A stretch of 64,000 bases of DNA, taken from assembly GCF_900497805.2 (NCBI RefSeq), contig NW_020948739.1, positions 12,987,333 through 13,051,332 of the forward strand. Reading direction: 5' to 3'. Source of the DNA: Vombatus ursinus. Its lineage: Eukaryota > Chordata > Mammalia > Diprotodontia > Vombatidae. The position numbers were made by a program, and so were the translations under genes. Positions 53,632-63,465 of this stretch are shown one piece after another. Position 1 is the first letter of the stretch. The number at the start of each line of letters is the position of its first letter. The notes beneath the pieces are model-generated. The model ran no database searches, was not told the origin of the DNA, and was given only the letters and a program-made list of their open reading frames with translations.

Positions 53632-54290
53632 TCCTTAAGGGTAGGGACTATCTTTTTGCCTATATTTGTAAGTATATTTGTATATTTGCTTATATTTGTA
53701 TTTGTGCTGAGTACAGTGCTTGGCACATATTACTTAATACTTTATTTTTTTTTACCTGTAATTCCCTATCTATACTATCATCTCTCTCACATCTATTCAT
53801 CACCCGCCCCCCACCAAGGAAAGAATGAGAAGCTTTGCCATAAGTATTGCTGAAATTATGGTCTATTTTATCTCTGATATTCCCATGGCCTACCAGATTA
53901 TTAACTCTACCAAAAAAAAAAAGAATGGAGATTAACTTTACATGATCCCTTCTTAGTAAAGACATTCTATCTCTTTAGTGTCACCTCTTCCCTTTATAAA
54001 TTCACCCCAAGCATTTTTAATGATAAGCTCTAGAGTTTTGTCAGGAATTACAGTTAGGTTCATTGGCCACCACTTTCCTGTATTGAAAATTGGGGTATTT
54101 GCCTTTCTCTGGCCCTCTAAAACATCTCCTGTTGTCTATGCTATTTCAAGGATCACGAATAGCATCACAATATTGGCGTCCAACAGGAATGCAAATCATC
54201 TGGGCCCGATGACCTGAACTTTGTGAAGGGAGTTAAGTAATCTCTTACTATCTCATCATTTATTTTTGTTTTCAATTTCCCAGTCAAATG

Positions 54291-54685
54291 ATCATAGTTC
54301 TTGGCAGAAAAAAAAATGAAGCAAAAACAGAACTGAGGAATTATAATTCTATTCCTGAATATTAGGTTTCTGAGCTCCTCCAAAGAGGAAAAGAGCGTGT
54401 CCAAGGGGGACAAGGGAGCCTAGAGTACTGGGCTTCCATATCAATGTAAAAATAAGAGGACTCTAACATATCCACTGGAGAAGTATCCAAAGTCCTTCTT
54501 GACATCTCAGGGCCCCAAGAACAGAGCACAGATTGTATCAACATCAGGTATATGTGTGCAATTATGCGCTAAGGAGGCCTGGGCTGTGTTCTCAGTTCTA
54601 ATCTTGCCTCATGCAGCAATATTCAGGGAAGTGGGGTGGGGTGGAGTAGAGAAAACCTTTTTCTATACATGTCTTTAAAATATAA
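54291..54685. other. unclassified stretch
   Basis: No repeat or gene recognised. Confidence 0.4.
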
Positions 54686-54689
54686 TTTA

Positions 54690-54765
54690 ATTAAATGTAA
54701 TAATATTTGTAAAGTGCTTAACACGGTGCCTGGCACATATTAGGTGTTTAAGAAAGGCTTATTTC
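54690..54765 (+). mobile_element. MIR or L2 3' terminus
   Basis: 'aaagtgcttaacacggtgcc' followed by tggcacatattaggtg. Confidence 0.65.
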
Positions 54766-54911
54766 CTTCCTCCCCTCTCCACCATCCCCCAGTCTGGGAT
54801 ATTCACAGAAACTCAAGTCCCAGGTCTAACTGTATGCTATATAATGAGGCCTCCTGGGACATGCACTCCTAACAAGCTTGCCACAACACTTTTTTTTTCA
54901 TACTGCTCATA

Positions 54912-55116
54912 TTTTTGTTGTTGTTGCTCAGTTGTTTTGTGTCTGACTCTTCATGACCCCATTTTTGGGGTCTTCTTGGCAGAGATACTAGAATCTTTTG
55001 TCATCCTTCTCTAGCTCATTTTACAGATGAGGAAATGAGGTAAACAGGGTTAAGTGACTTGCCCAGGGTCACACAGCTAGTAAGTGTGATCTAGACACTA
55101 TGCCACATAGCTGCCC
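54912..55116 (-). mobile_element. RTE-tailed tRNA-SINE, internally deleted, antisense
   Basis: 'cttcatgaccccatttttg', 'ttacagatgaggaaatgagg', 'gtcacacagctagtaagtgt', 'tgccacatagctgccc'. About 45 bp missing before the head. Confidence 0.88.
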
Positions 55117-55244
55117 ATATGTTTAATCTGTAAACCTTAAATTTAGAGCACAGTTCTTAATGTAAATGTATATACTCAGTTCAAGCTTAGAATTATGGAC
55201 TCTGTATGCATAGTTTCATCAAAATTTATAGGGGGTCCATCTGA

Positions 55245-55440
55245 GAATACTGGATTCATGGTTAGAGTTTCTGAGTTAAAATTCCAACTCTGCAATGAGC
55301 TAATTGTGTGACCTTGGGTAAGTTATTTTTCCTAAATTGCTCAATTTCCTTGAAGATAATTCCATCCTTCAAAAAGAGACAGAATTAGCCAAAAGGATTG
55401 AATTTGATCCTGATTTTGCATATCATGGAATCACTGGTTG
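55245..55440 (+). mobile_element. MIR or MAR1 CORE-SINE, diverged
   Basis: 'gtgtgaccttgggtaagtta' and 'tcctaaattgctcaatttcc'. Confidence 0.55.
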
Positions 55441-55620
55441 CTGAAAAAGACATGATAGGAGTATTGGGAGGAAGTGAAGCCACCTTTTATAAGTTGTGAT
55501 GGAAAAAGAAATAAATATAAGCCAGCCATAGTCTGATATACTTCCTAGTTTTGGGGGAGAGGAAATTTTGGAGTTTCAGGGAAAAATAAGTAGGATCTTA
55601 CAGCTGAAATTGTATGGAAG
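55441..55620. other. unique non-coding stretch
   Basis: Nothing recognised. Confidence 0.4.
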
Positions 55621-55665
55621 AACTGAGTTTAATTGTAATAATGGCTAGCCTTCATTTATTCATTT

Positions 55666-55783
55666 ATTTATTCTTGGAGGCAATCAGGGTTAAGTGACTT
55701 GTCCAGGGTCACACAACTAATACATGTCTGATGCTGAGTTTAAACTTGGTCCTCTTGACTCCACTGCACCACCTAGTTGCCCC
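55666..55783 (-). mobile_element. short tRNA-SINE, antisense, inside MIR
   Basis: 'ggcaatcagggttaagtgac', 'tgcaccacctagttgcccc'. Confidence 0.85.
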
Positions 55784-56020
55784 TGGCTTTCACTTATATA
55801 GTGCTATTTATATAGTTTGCAAAGTGCTTTGCAAATATCTCATTTTATCCTCAAAACAAGTCTGGGAGATAGACACAATTGCGTATCCTCATTTTACAGA
55901 TAAGGATACTAAGGAAGAAACAGGTTAAGTGACTTGTCTAGGGTCAAACAGCTAATAAGATGGATTGGAACTCAGATATTCTAGACTATAGATCCAGAAT
56001 TCTATCCACAAGTATAAAAG
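55784..56020 (-). mobile_element. MIR/THER1-type CORE-SINE, antisense
   Basis: 'tgcaaagtgctttgcaaata', 'ttttacagataaggatacta', 'ttaagtgacttgtctagggt'. The piece at 55630-55660 (aataatggctagcc) is its start, displaced by the SINE. Confidence 0.85.
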
Positions 56021-56047
56021 GGATTAAAAGTAAGAATTAGATTGTAG

Positions 56048-56180
56048 GGGCAGCTAAGTGGTGCAACGGCCCTGGAGTCAGGAGGACCTGAGTTCAAATC
56101 TGGCCTCAGACACAACATTTACTAGCTGTGTGACTCGGGGCAAATCACTTAACCCAAACTGCCTCTTAAAAAAAAAAAAA
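56048..56180 (+). mobile_element. short tRNA-SINE with 9-bp target duplication
   Basis: 'gggcagctaagtggtgcaac' head, 'atcacttaacccaaactgc' end, A-run, agattgtag at 56039-56047 and 56181-56189. Confidence 0.93.
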
Positions 56181-56204
56181 AGATTGTAGTAACATAAAGA
56201 GGCA

Positions 56205-56350
56205 AATTAGTGGATTTGAATAGAAAGCTAGTTTTAGGGTCAGGAAGACCTAGTTTCAAGACCTGCCTTTGAAATCTTCTAAGTGTGAGTGACACTGGAT
56301 AAGTCACTTAGCCTTTTAGTGCCCCCAGGTATCAAAGATGGGGTGTTTCC
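56205..56350 (+). mobile_element. MAR1-type CORE-SINE fragment
   Basis: 'ggtcaggaagacctagtttc', 'ataagtcacttagcctttta' followed by gtgcccccagg. Confidence 0.65.
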
Positions 56351-56374
56351 TAACTAAGAGACCCTACAAAACAC

Positions 56375-56402
56375 ACACTCTCTCTCTCTCTCTCTCTCTC
56401 TG
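56375..56402. repeat. (AC)n(TC)n short microsatellite
   Basis: acacacactctctctctctc. 56403-56715 that follows is unique. Confidence 0.85.
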
Positions 56403-56719
56403 AAAGAGAAACAGTTCTTATGAGGAAGAAATAAGAGAATTGTTTAAGGACTGATGTGCAGGTGTGAGAAGAAAACAGTAAGTTGACTTTAAAGAAATAA
56501 AAAATAAATAAAAGCCCACAACCTACCATTCCATTTCATGAGGCAGGTGAGACACTAGGACTCCAAACATAGCCTGGGCCTAAATAGCGCATACTTTCAT
56601 GCACTATCACTGTATTATAAGTTATTGCTCACTCTTCCCGTGAACTTTGTGTAAAATGTGTGTGGGGGGGAGGTGCCTCAGATTTGATGAGAGGGGGAAA
56701 TGTGTTGTAATAATTCTTC

Positions 56720-56935
56720 TTGTTATACCTTTTCAGTCTTCCCTAATACTTTTAAATCTAGTGCCTTCCTTAGGTTGCATATAGCTTATTTGTACATATT
56801 TGCTTACATGTTGTCTTTCCTATTAGACTGTGAGTTTATTGAAAGCAAGGACTGCCTTTTGCCTTTCTGTGTATTCCCGGTGTTTAGCACATAGTAGGCA
56901 CCTAAATATTTATTGACTGACTAGCTAGATTATCC
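56720..56935 (+). mobile_element. L2 LINE 3' end
   Basis: 'agactgtgagtttattgaaa', 'tgtttagcacatagtaggca', 'tatttattgactgacta'. Confidence 0.85.
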
Positions 56936-58080
56936 CTTAAAGCTAATGGAGTCAACTGTTTTATTGTTAATGGGGAGCACATAGATGGGGGCTCAGGAGC
57001 AGTAGTATCAGAAAACACAGCCCCTAGCCATTACCCCTGGAACACTGAAGAGAAATGTAATCAATGTCCCTCTGGACACCCCTATCTGTGAGTGTAAATG
57101 GTTAGTGGCTCCAGAGGTGTTCCACTTCGTTTTGCTACAATTCGTTATGTTCTCAAATTCAAAAAATGGCTTTTCAAAATTCTTTTTAATTCCTTTCCAA
57201 CATTAATTGGGATATTGGTGCTGCTTTGTCATTAATTTTATAATTTGATATAATTTCTAAATTTGCATTAAGTAAAGATTTTAAATGTCCTCAGATTCTT
57301 CAGCTTTTCCCTTTTAAAATTTTAATAGTGCCTTATCTAGACTTAGGGATAAAAGGAGTTTGTTTGTTTGTTTGTTTCCTTTGGTTTCTTTTCTTTTCTT
57401 TTTTAACTATTTCCCTTAACTGGTTAGCAACATGTTGCTCTATAACTTGCAGCTAAGGTCACCATTGACAAAAAGCAGTGTGAAACTCTTGCTTCTAAGT
57501 GGTCTCTTCTGTTTCCCATTTTGTTATGATATAGTACTGGCAAATGGTGAAAGTATTCATGTATTTAGTCCATTTCATGTCCACTCATGGTTTTGCCTTC
57601 TTTAGTAATAGTGCCATATACAAAACAGTAAAATATCCAGAAGGTAGAATATTTTAATTCCTGATTTGTTCCAGGATATTTGGCCTTCTTGCGGTGCCAG
57701 AACAAAAGGGAGCATTAATCACTCTTCTGTCTCCTGAGTCATGCTTTATCATTAAGACAGTTTCAGGTAGGACCAGCCAGCAGCTCTATGCTGTATTTGT
57801 TTCTTTGCACTTATATTATCCATTCACCCAATTATTAATATTACCAGAAACATATTTGCCAGTATTTTAGGGTTTCTGTTAGACCTTTACAACAAATGTA
57901 GTTGTTTCAAGGTGCACTAATTCCCCATTGGTTTTCCCCTACTATGCATCCTCCCATAACTGCATGCAGAATGAATTGAACTTTGAGGATTTATTATTAT
58001 TGTTATTAATCATAATTTTCATTATTGTGGTGGTGGTGAGTGGTGATAGTATTCATACAATGTCAAGAGATCTGGAAGAT
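56936..58080. other. low-repeat unique stretch
   Basis: No mobile element recognised apart from a (TTTG)n run at 57357-57380. Candidate conserved non-coding DNA; no exon seen. Confidence 0.5.
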
Positions 58081-58084
58081 AAAC

Positions 58085-58282
58085 CAACCCCAGCATGTTA
58101 ACTCAGCTCAGATACCACTTTTCTGTAGTATGCCTTTCTCCATTTCTCTAACTACCTAAAGCCTTCCCTCCACCTCTCACTCTGCATGAATCTTGTAAGT
58201 ACTTAGTTATATACATATTTTCTCCCCCTTTAGAATATAAGCTCTTTGAGGTCAGGGACTGTTTGTATCTTTCTTTGTATCC
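58085..58282 (+). mobile_element. L2 LINE 3' end (first part)
   Basis: 'ctcagataccacttttctgt', 'gaatataagctctttgaggt', stops at 'tctttctttgtatcc', resumes at 58798. Confidence 0.82.
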
Positions 58283-58797
58283 TTCTTGCTGTTTGTCCTT
58301 TGTTCTTGAAAAGGACCATGACATCAGGGAGGTGATGTCATGACACGCAAGTGAATCAGATTTAAGTGAGGGAGTGCTATGCAAAATCACCAGCCTCACT
58401 TTCCCCTCTGAAGCCATCTTGGTTGGGTGACAAGATATAGATCAGGATAACTGGAGATAGCCCTGAAGCAGTGGGAGACCTTGGCCTTTTTAAGCTAAGA
58501 TATTTAACACATCTCAGTTTTGACTGAAGCATCGCCAATTCAGTGATTAAGGCTAAGTAAGAAGAGGCAGAAAATAATATCTTTTACCCTGTCAAAAAAA
58601 AAAAAAAAATCAATGTGGGAGAGAGAGACCCACAGGGTTTCTGGCCAAAACAGAAACAATTGCTATTCAAATTCACTCTGAGTTAATCTGGGCCCAAACA
58701 TTGACCAAGTGGGGCTTGGGCTGGGTGATTTGGGTTTAAGGCCTGGTCCTTAAGAAAGAAAATCTAGCCTGTAAACCACCTCCACCCCCCCACCCCC
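58283..58797 (-). mobile_element. retroelement with the C2H2-LINE type tail, antisense
   Basis: The left end (3' on the minus strand) 'tgttcttgaaaaggaccatg' then acatcaggg matches the tail of the LINEs at 41861 and 52412. The body: 'gaatcagatttaagtgaggg', 'ggagaccttggcctttttaa', an A-run at 58593-58608. Target duplication atctttgtatcc / atctttgtgtcc. The ORF does not overlap the C2H2 part, so this is either the 3' UTR of that LINE or a SINE using its tail. The 89-codon frame here is not a gene. Confidence 0.6.
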
Positions 58798-58870
58798 AGA
58801 TATCTTTGTGTCCCTAGAGTTTAGTATAGCGGCTGGCACTTTGCACTTAATACATGCTTCCTGATTGACG
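58798..58870 (+). mobile_element. L2 LINE 3' terminus (second part)
   Basis: 'tgtccctagagtttagtata', 'ttaatacatgcttcctgatt' continue the L2 cut at 58282. Confidence 0.78.
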
Positions 58871-59056
58871 TTGGGTGGACCCCCATGGAGACTTACTGGA
58901 TCAATGGTTGAAAGTCACAGAGACTTGAGCAGGCATGGAGGGGTTGTGACATGTATGATTGGAGAAAATAACTGTTTTTGTAAAATCAAGGATCCATGAA
59001 AGTATCAAAGAAGTTTATAGCACAATTTTAAGTTTTCAAGAGAAAAGAGCTTTCAA

Positions 59057-59070
59057 CCACAAGAGGGCAG
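59057..59070 (+). promoter_or_regulatory. CTCF-like motif
   Basis: CCACAAGAGGGCAG fits the CTCF core CCASYAGRKGGCRS at 13 of 14 positions. It lies in repeat-free DNA. Occupancy cannot be judged from sequence. Confidence 0.5.
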
Positions 59071-59647
59071 CAGTATTACATTTTGTACAAAACACCAAGT
59101 TTCATAGCTTCAAAATGCATATTGCTTTTGTAAAGGAATTAAAAAAAAAACAAAAACTATTGTGTTGTCATTACATTTTTTCCCTCCATTTTCCTTTGAG
59201 ATGCTGTCTTCTATTATTAATTTTTAATATTTAATCATCCCAGTTGTCCTTAAAGTTAAATGCTACCTACACTTTGTTAGGAGGAGAGGGGAGAAAAAAA
59301 CTATCGAAAAGCAGCATATAAAAGTAATTTTATTGGATGAGCTCAATTGCTAACTAAAATTAGTTACTGAGTGTATTGAATTTTCTTTCTTGTGTATTAA
59401 AATTAACATTTAGAGATCAAATCAGGGAGGATGTGGAACAAGGATCCTAAATAATAACAGATCAAAAATGATGCTCAGCTAAGTCGTGGTATATTTCAAG
59501 AATTAGAAAATAAAATGGGGAAATTTGATAGAAATGAACTCTAAAAATAACTGGATAAAGACATCCGCCAAATCCCAGACCTTCTGTTAGTGAATTTGTA
59601 GTCTACAGCAGCAAAAATAGGAACAAGGGTGCAAAAATTGCATCTAG

Positions 59648-59661
59648 CCACCAGATGGTGC
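59648..59661 (+). promoter_or_regulatory. CTCF-like motif
   Basis: CCACCAGATGGTGC fits the CTCF core at 13 of 14 positions (T for C in the GGC). Same strand as the site at 59057, 591 bp away. Confidence 0.45.
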
Positions 59662-60714
59662 TCTTTGTTTGAACAGTGAAGTAAGAAAGGTTTGTAAGGA
59701 CTATCAGAATTGTTGAGAACATATTCGTCTACAAAGACTCCCTCTCCAGAGTAAACCCGATTGTAGACTGAGTTTAACCGCTGTAAACAAACCTTTCATT
59801 TAAAAAAATACAAAAAAACTTGGGGAATTTGAAATGCTCCTAGAAGAGATATGCAACAGAATTACTAGAAGGTGATTTAATGGAGAACTTTTTATTTTTT
59901 TTCTTTTTTTTTAATATGGGAGATGACTCTTTCATGATATAATCAAGGATTCCTCCCTTGATTAAAGCTATTCATTTTCACCTAACAATGTCACTTTCAC
60001 CTCTAAATATGATCAGTGACATTAGCAAAAATTTCTTCCTATTGTTTCTGAGAAAAAGGTGCTAATCATATTTTAGTATCACATCTATTGTGGAAAAATT
60101 GAAAAGAAATAGCTACGTAGTCTGACCAGTGGGGAGAAACCAAGGATGTGACATTCCAGGGACATGATGGCATGATGGTTTCAGGGTAACTTGCCCTTGT
60201 GGTGGTGTGAACTTTATGTTCAGTCCCTTAATCTATTTGACAATACTTGTACTTCGAAATATTTCACTGTATCTAGATCCAGCACTAAATTATTATTGCA
60301 TTTGAAGACATTAAATCACTTTTTATAAGGAAGGATATGTTTTCTAACTACTACAAATTTCAGTAACTCATTACAACATAACATAATAATAAGCTCTATG
60401 CCTTAAAATGTCTCTTTTGAGGGAAAGGGAAAAGAAGAGGGGGTCAGGAACACTACATTTATCTCCCTTTGATTGTAAACTACTTAAAGGAAGGCATTAG
60501 GCTACCCACTAAACACAGTATTAACTAGGTGATGACAAACTTCTCAAACTGAATCTATTTTTATTAATAGTTATTACACGACCTTCAAGAATATGTCTGA
60601 GGTAGGCTATATTTAGTTTCTGTTCTTTCATTGAAATTTAATTTTTCAGTACACGTGATTAATTTACAAGCAAAGATTGAAAGATACACGCAATCTTAAA
60701 TTCTGTTGAAAGAA

Positions 60715-60780
60715 TTGTTGCCTTGCTTTATATTCCTATTACTTAGCACAGTGCATGGCACATAATAAGCTCTGTATACT
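60715..60780 (+). mobile_element. L2 LINE 3' terminus
   Basis: 'cagtgcatggcacataataa' preceded by cctattacttagca. Confidence 0.8.
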
Positions 60781-61035
60781 GGAGTAGCTAGGTGGCTCAG
60801 TGGATAGAATGCTGGGCCTGAAGTCAGGAAGACTCCTCTTCCTGAGTACAAATCTGGCTTCAGACACTTACTTGCCCGTGTAACTCTGGGCCAGTTACTT
60901 TAACCTTGTTTGCCTCAGTTTCCTCATCAGTAAAATGAGCTGCAGAAGGAAATGGCAAACCACTCCAGGATCTTTGCCAAGAAAACCCCAAATGCGATCA
61001 TGAACACATCAGACACAACTGAAACAACTGAAAAA
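60781..61035 (+). mobile_element. RTE-tailed tRNA-SINE (long form)
   Basis: 'agtagctaggtggctcagtg' head, 'ctcagtttcctcatcagtaa', 'ggcaaaccactccaggatct', tail 'cagacacaactgaaacaac'. Confidence 0.9.
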
Positions 61036-61087
61036 AACACATATTGACAACTTGACTATATTAGCAATATTGTTTCTATTTTTCCTT

Positions 61088-61172
61088 AGAGTTTCATAAC
61101 CTTTTTGTGTCATGGACTTCTTTGACAATCTGATGAAGCCTATAGACTCATTCTCAGAAAAAAATTTATCTC
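61088..61172. mobile_element. AT-rich MITE-like repeat, reversed partial copy
   Basis: 'gtcatggacttctttgacaa', 'tgaagcctatagactcattc': reverse orientation of 46868-47035. Confidence 0.6.
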
Positions 61173-61174
61173 AA

Positions 61175-61330
61175 GTTTTTCCTCAAGTGTGGCTCTTTAA
61201 CTGAATCCAAACTTCACAGAACAAATCCATTTAATAAAAGGATTTGTTCTGTAAAACTTGGACTCAGTCAAAAGGCTGCATGCACCACAGGACCTAGGAG
61301 GCCACATGTGGTCTCAACTTAGACTAGGTG
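61175..61330. mobile_element. hAT-type palindromic MITE, partial
   Basis: 'cctcaagtgtggctctttaa' then ctgaatccaaact, centre near 61235, 'ctaggaggccacatgtggtc' at right. Same family as 45068-45262 with the left terminus missing. Confidence 0.78.
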
Positions 61331-61339
61331 TTGATTTTA

Positions 61340-61640
61340 AGAGACAGAAGTGAGGAGAGAACGTATTCCAGGCATTAGAGGCAACCAGTGCAAAAACACA
61401 ACGATGGGAATGAAGACCAGGCTGTATATGAGTAACAGGAAGAAGGCCAGTTTGACTGGACTACAACGTTCTTTCAGGGAGATAATTAGCAATAAGTCTG
61501 GAAAGGGAGGAAGGGGCTAGATTGTGAAGTATTTTTAGTACCAAATGGAGTAGTTTATATTTGATCTGAAGGTAATAAGGAGCACCCTGAAGGTTATTGA
61601 ACAGGGAAATAAAATGATCAGACACGCACTTTTAAAAAAT
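61340..61640 (-). mobile_element. L2 LINE, antisense
   Basis: 'gagagaacgtattccaggca', 'gtttatatttgatctgaagg', 'atgatcagacacgcactttt'. Confidence 0.82.
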
Positions 61641-61664
61641 CAATGTAATAGTTTTGTGAGTGAT

Positions 61665-61790
61665 TCAGGGTTGGTGTGAAGCTTAAATGAGATAATAGAT
61701 AATAAAAATCATTTTGTAAATCTTAAAGTGTTGTATAAATTCCAGCTGTTGTTACTGCTGTAGTTATCATTTTTATGATCATTGTCGCTG
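61665..61790 (+). mobile_element. MIR 3' fragment
   Basis: 'gcttaaatgagataatagat', 'atcttaaagtgttgtataaa'. Confidence 0.65.
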
Positions 61791-62245
61791 TTACCATCCA
61801 AATGGAGAAGAATTTTTCTTGACTGGATATGGGAAGGAATCATGGCAAGGGTCTAAGTATGAGAAACCCAAGAGTAAAGAGGATGAGCCCCCTCTTACAT
61901 GCAAAATAGGGATGAAGTCTAGTGAAAAGAAATATTAAGGACAAATAGAACAAAGAGGTATCTGGAAATGAAATATGCACCTCACTAAGTCAATGGATTT
62001 GTAATTTTATTGGACAGACATTCTGACCACTGACAGAGACCACAAATCCTTCATGCCTCTCGGTACTATGTGAATTTTTGTTCCTGTCTTTCAAATAATC
62101 CCCCATTCAGTGCCTCCTCAATGAACTGGAGACCTTCTTATTATTTTTAGCCACACACAGATTCTCCATCTTCTATCCTTCACCTTTGCTGTAATCACTC
62201 AACTATTGCATTTTCTGGTTAGCAGTCAACCAACTGAGTAAGCAA
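61791..62245. other. unclassified stretch
   Basis: 61800-61900 may be diverged antisense L2; the rest is unique. Confidence 0.35.
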
Positions 62246-62249
62246 TAAG

Positions 62250-62375
62250 CAATTATTAGTGTCCACTATTTGCCAGGCATTATAATAAGTTCTAGAAATA
62301 CAAATACAAAAGTGAGACAAACCCTGCCCTCAAGGTACTTACAGCCAAATGATGATACACATCTTTACATAGGGG
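62250..62375 (-). mobile_element. L2 LINE 3' terminus, antisense
   Basis: 'gtccactatttgccaggcat', 'accctgccctcaaggtactt'. Confidence 0.78.
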
Positions 62376-62390
62376 ACATCATGGATAATA

Positions 62391-62416
62391 TACAGGATGT
62401 CCCAAAACTCCTAGTC
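62391..62416. mobile_element. mariner-type terminal repeat remnant
   Basis: 'tacaggatgtcccaaaactc' then ctagtc, like the mariner terminal repeat of 51845-51963. Only one end found. Confidence 0.45.
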
Positions 62417-62577
62417 CACACTTGAAGCCTGAGTTGGGAAAAACCTACCAGTGTTTTTGTTCCCAAAATCATCTCTGCAAGAACTGCTTCCATGAAACTT
62501 GATATTTATGTTTATAAACCTGAATGCTTTGCATGCAAAAACTTTTAAAGAAGTACAATATAATGTAGCCCTTGTTA

Positions 62578-62612
62578 TTATTATCATTATCATTATTATT
62601 ATTATTAAAGAA
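62578..62612. repeat. (ATT/ATC)n microsatellite
   Basis: ttattatcattatcatt and (att)n for about 35 bp. 62613-63045 that follows is unique. Confidence 0.9.
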
Positions 62613-63048
62613 TATTGTAGTGATTTAACTCCATACCTATGGGTAACACTAGTGACTTCAAAGACATAGAGCTCTCTAATTAGATCACTTCTTCTACCAG
62701 TCTCTGAGGAGAAGTCAGGAATTAAATAGACCTGACTAATGAATTCTCAATGTCACTTTCATTCTAACTGGGCTTCCATTGACACATATGTCAGGAAGGG
62801 CTTATTTTAATTCACTACATATGTGAAATTTAAAAATGATCTCTAATTTCTCACGTTACTCAACAACTTGAGTGACTGTTATTTTTTTTCAACTGTAGAA
62901 ATAAAGGAGCATTGATACACTTAAAAGACTTTATTTTATTGGGGAGTACAACAAATAGATATCAAAATCCTGGATGGAAGTCCAGGCAACCCCAATATAT
63001 GATGGAGAAGAGGAGCAAAGGCTTAAAGAAGAAATGAACCTTAGAAAC

Positions 63049-63240
63049 AGTGGTGTGCTGGTAAATATTTAACAACCAGCCCTCTTTTTAAAAAGCATGT
63101 ATAATACATTTTAAAGTTTAATCTGCATTATTAATATTTTTCTATTAAATCTAGAAAATCAACAAAACAATATATCAAGCCCTGATTTGTAGTATTTCCA
63201 AATTTCTGAGGTATAAGTGTTAACGCTGAAAATTAAATAA
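63049..63240. mobile_element. possible DNA-transposon MITE
   Basis: 'cagtggtgtgctggtaaata' then tttaacaaccagccctct recalls a mammalian non-autonomous DNA transposon start. AT-rich interior. I could not find its far end. Confidence 0.4.
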
Positions 63241-63249
63241 TTGGGTCTC

Positions 63250-63465
63250 TCCAGCCACTTGGAGCTATCTCCACCACACCCTTGCTTAGAGATCATGTAA
63301 ATCAAACCTATTACTGCACAGCTAAGAAAAGTCAGACCTAGTGAGATGAAATGGTATACCCCAACTCACATAGTTAGTAAGCAGAGGTAAAATTTGGACT
63401 CAAATCCTGAGACTTGAAATCCACCGTTCTTTCCATCACACCGTGCTGCCTCTGTTTCCTGTTAA
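63250..63465 (-). mobile_element. MIR, antisense
   Basis: 'catagttagtaagcagaggt', 'ggactcaaatcctgagactt', 'tcacaccgtgctgcctc'. Confidence 0.7.

Larger units (their letters stand above)
53215..53745 (+). mobile_element. L2 LINE 3' end, split by an L1 tail
   Basis: 'ggccagccattctttattcc', 'gaatataagttcctta' (53342), then after the L1 piece 'tccttaagggtagggactat' and 'cagtgcttggcacatattac'. Confidence 0.8.
52085..54290 (-). mobile_element. CR1/L3-type LINE, antisense, interrupted three times
   Basis: Antisense LINE text at 52085-52199, 52422-53165 and 53860-54290: 'ggaaagtttttcctgataag', 'ttcaaatatttgaaaatacc', 'gcacccagaactgaacacag', 'tctagagttttgtcaggaat', 'catctgggcccgatgacctg'. Interruptions: a C2H2-tailed LINE piece (52200-52412), and a forward L2 (53215-53745) itself holding an L1 tail. 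Confidence 0.7.
58871..60714. other. low-repeat unique stretch with two CTCF-like sites
   Basis: 1.8 kb without any mobile element I recognise, the emptiest part of the window. A 91-codon frame (58959-59234) shows no known motif. CTCF-like motifs at 59057 and 59648. Good candidate for conserved regulatory sequence. Confidence 0.5.

Noticed and set aside
53478-53853. Tyr/Ile/His-repeat proteins on both strands
   Set aside because: Translation of a (TA)/(CATA)/(TG) microsatellite at an L1 tail.
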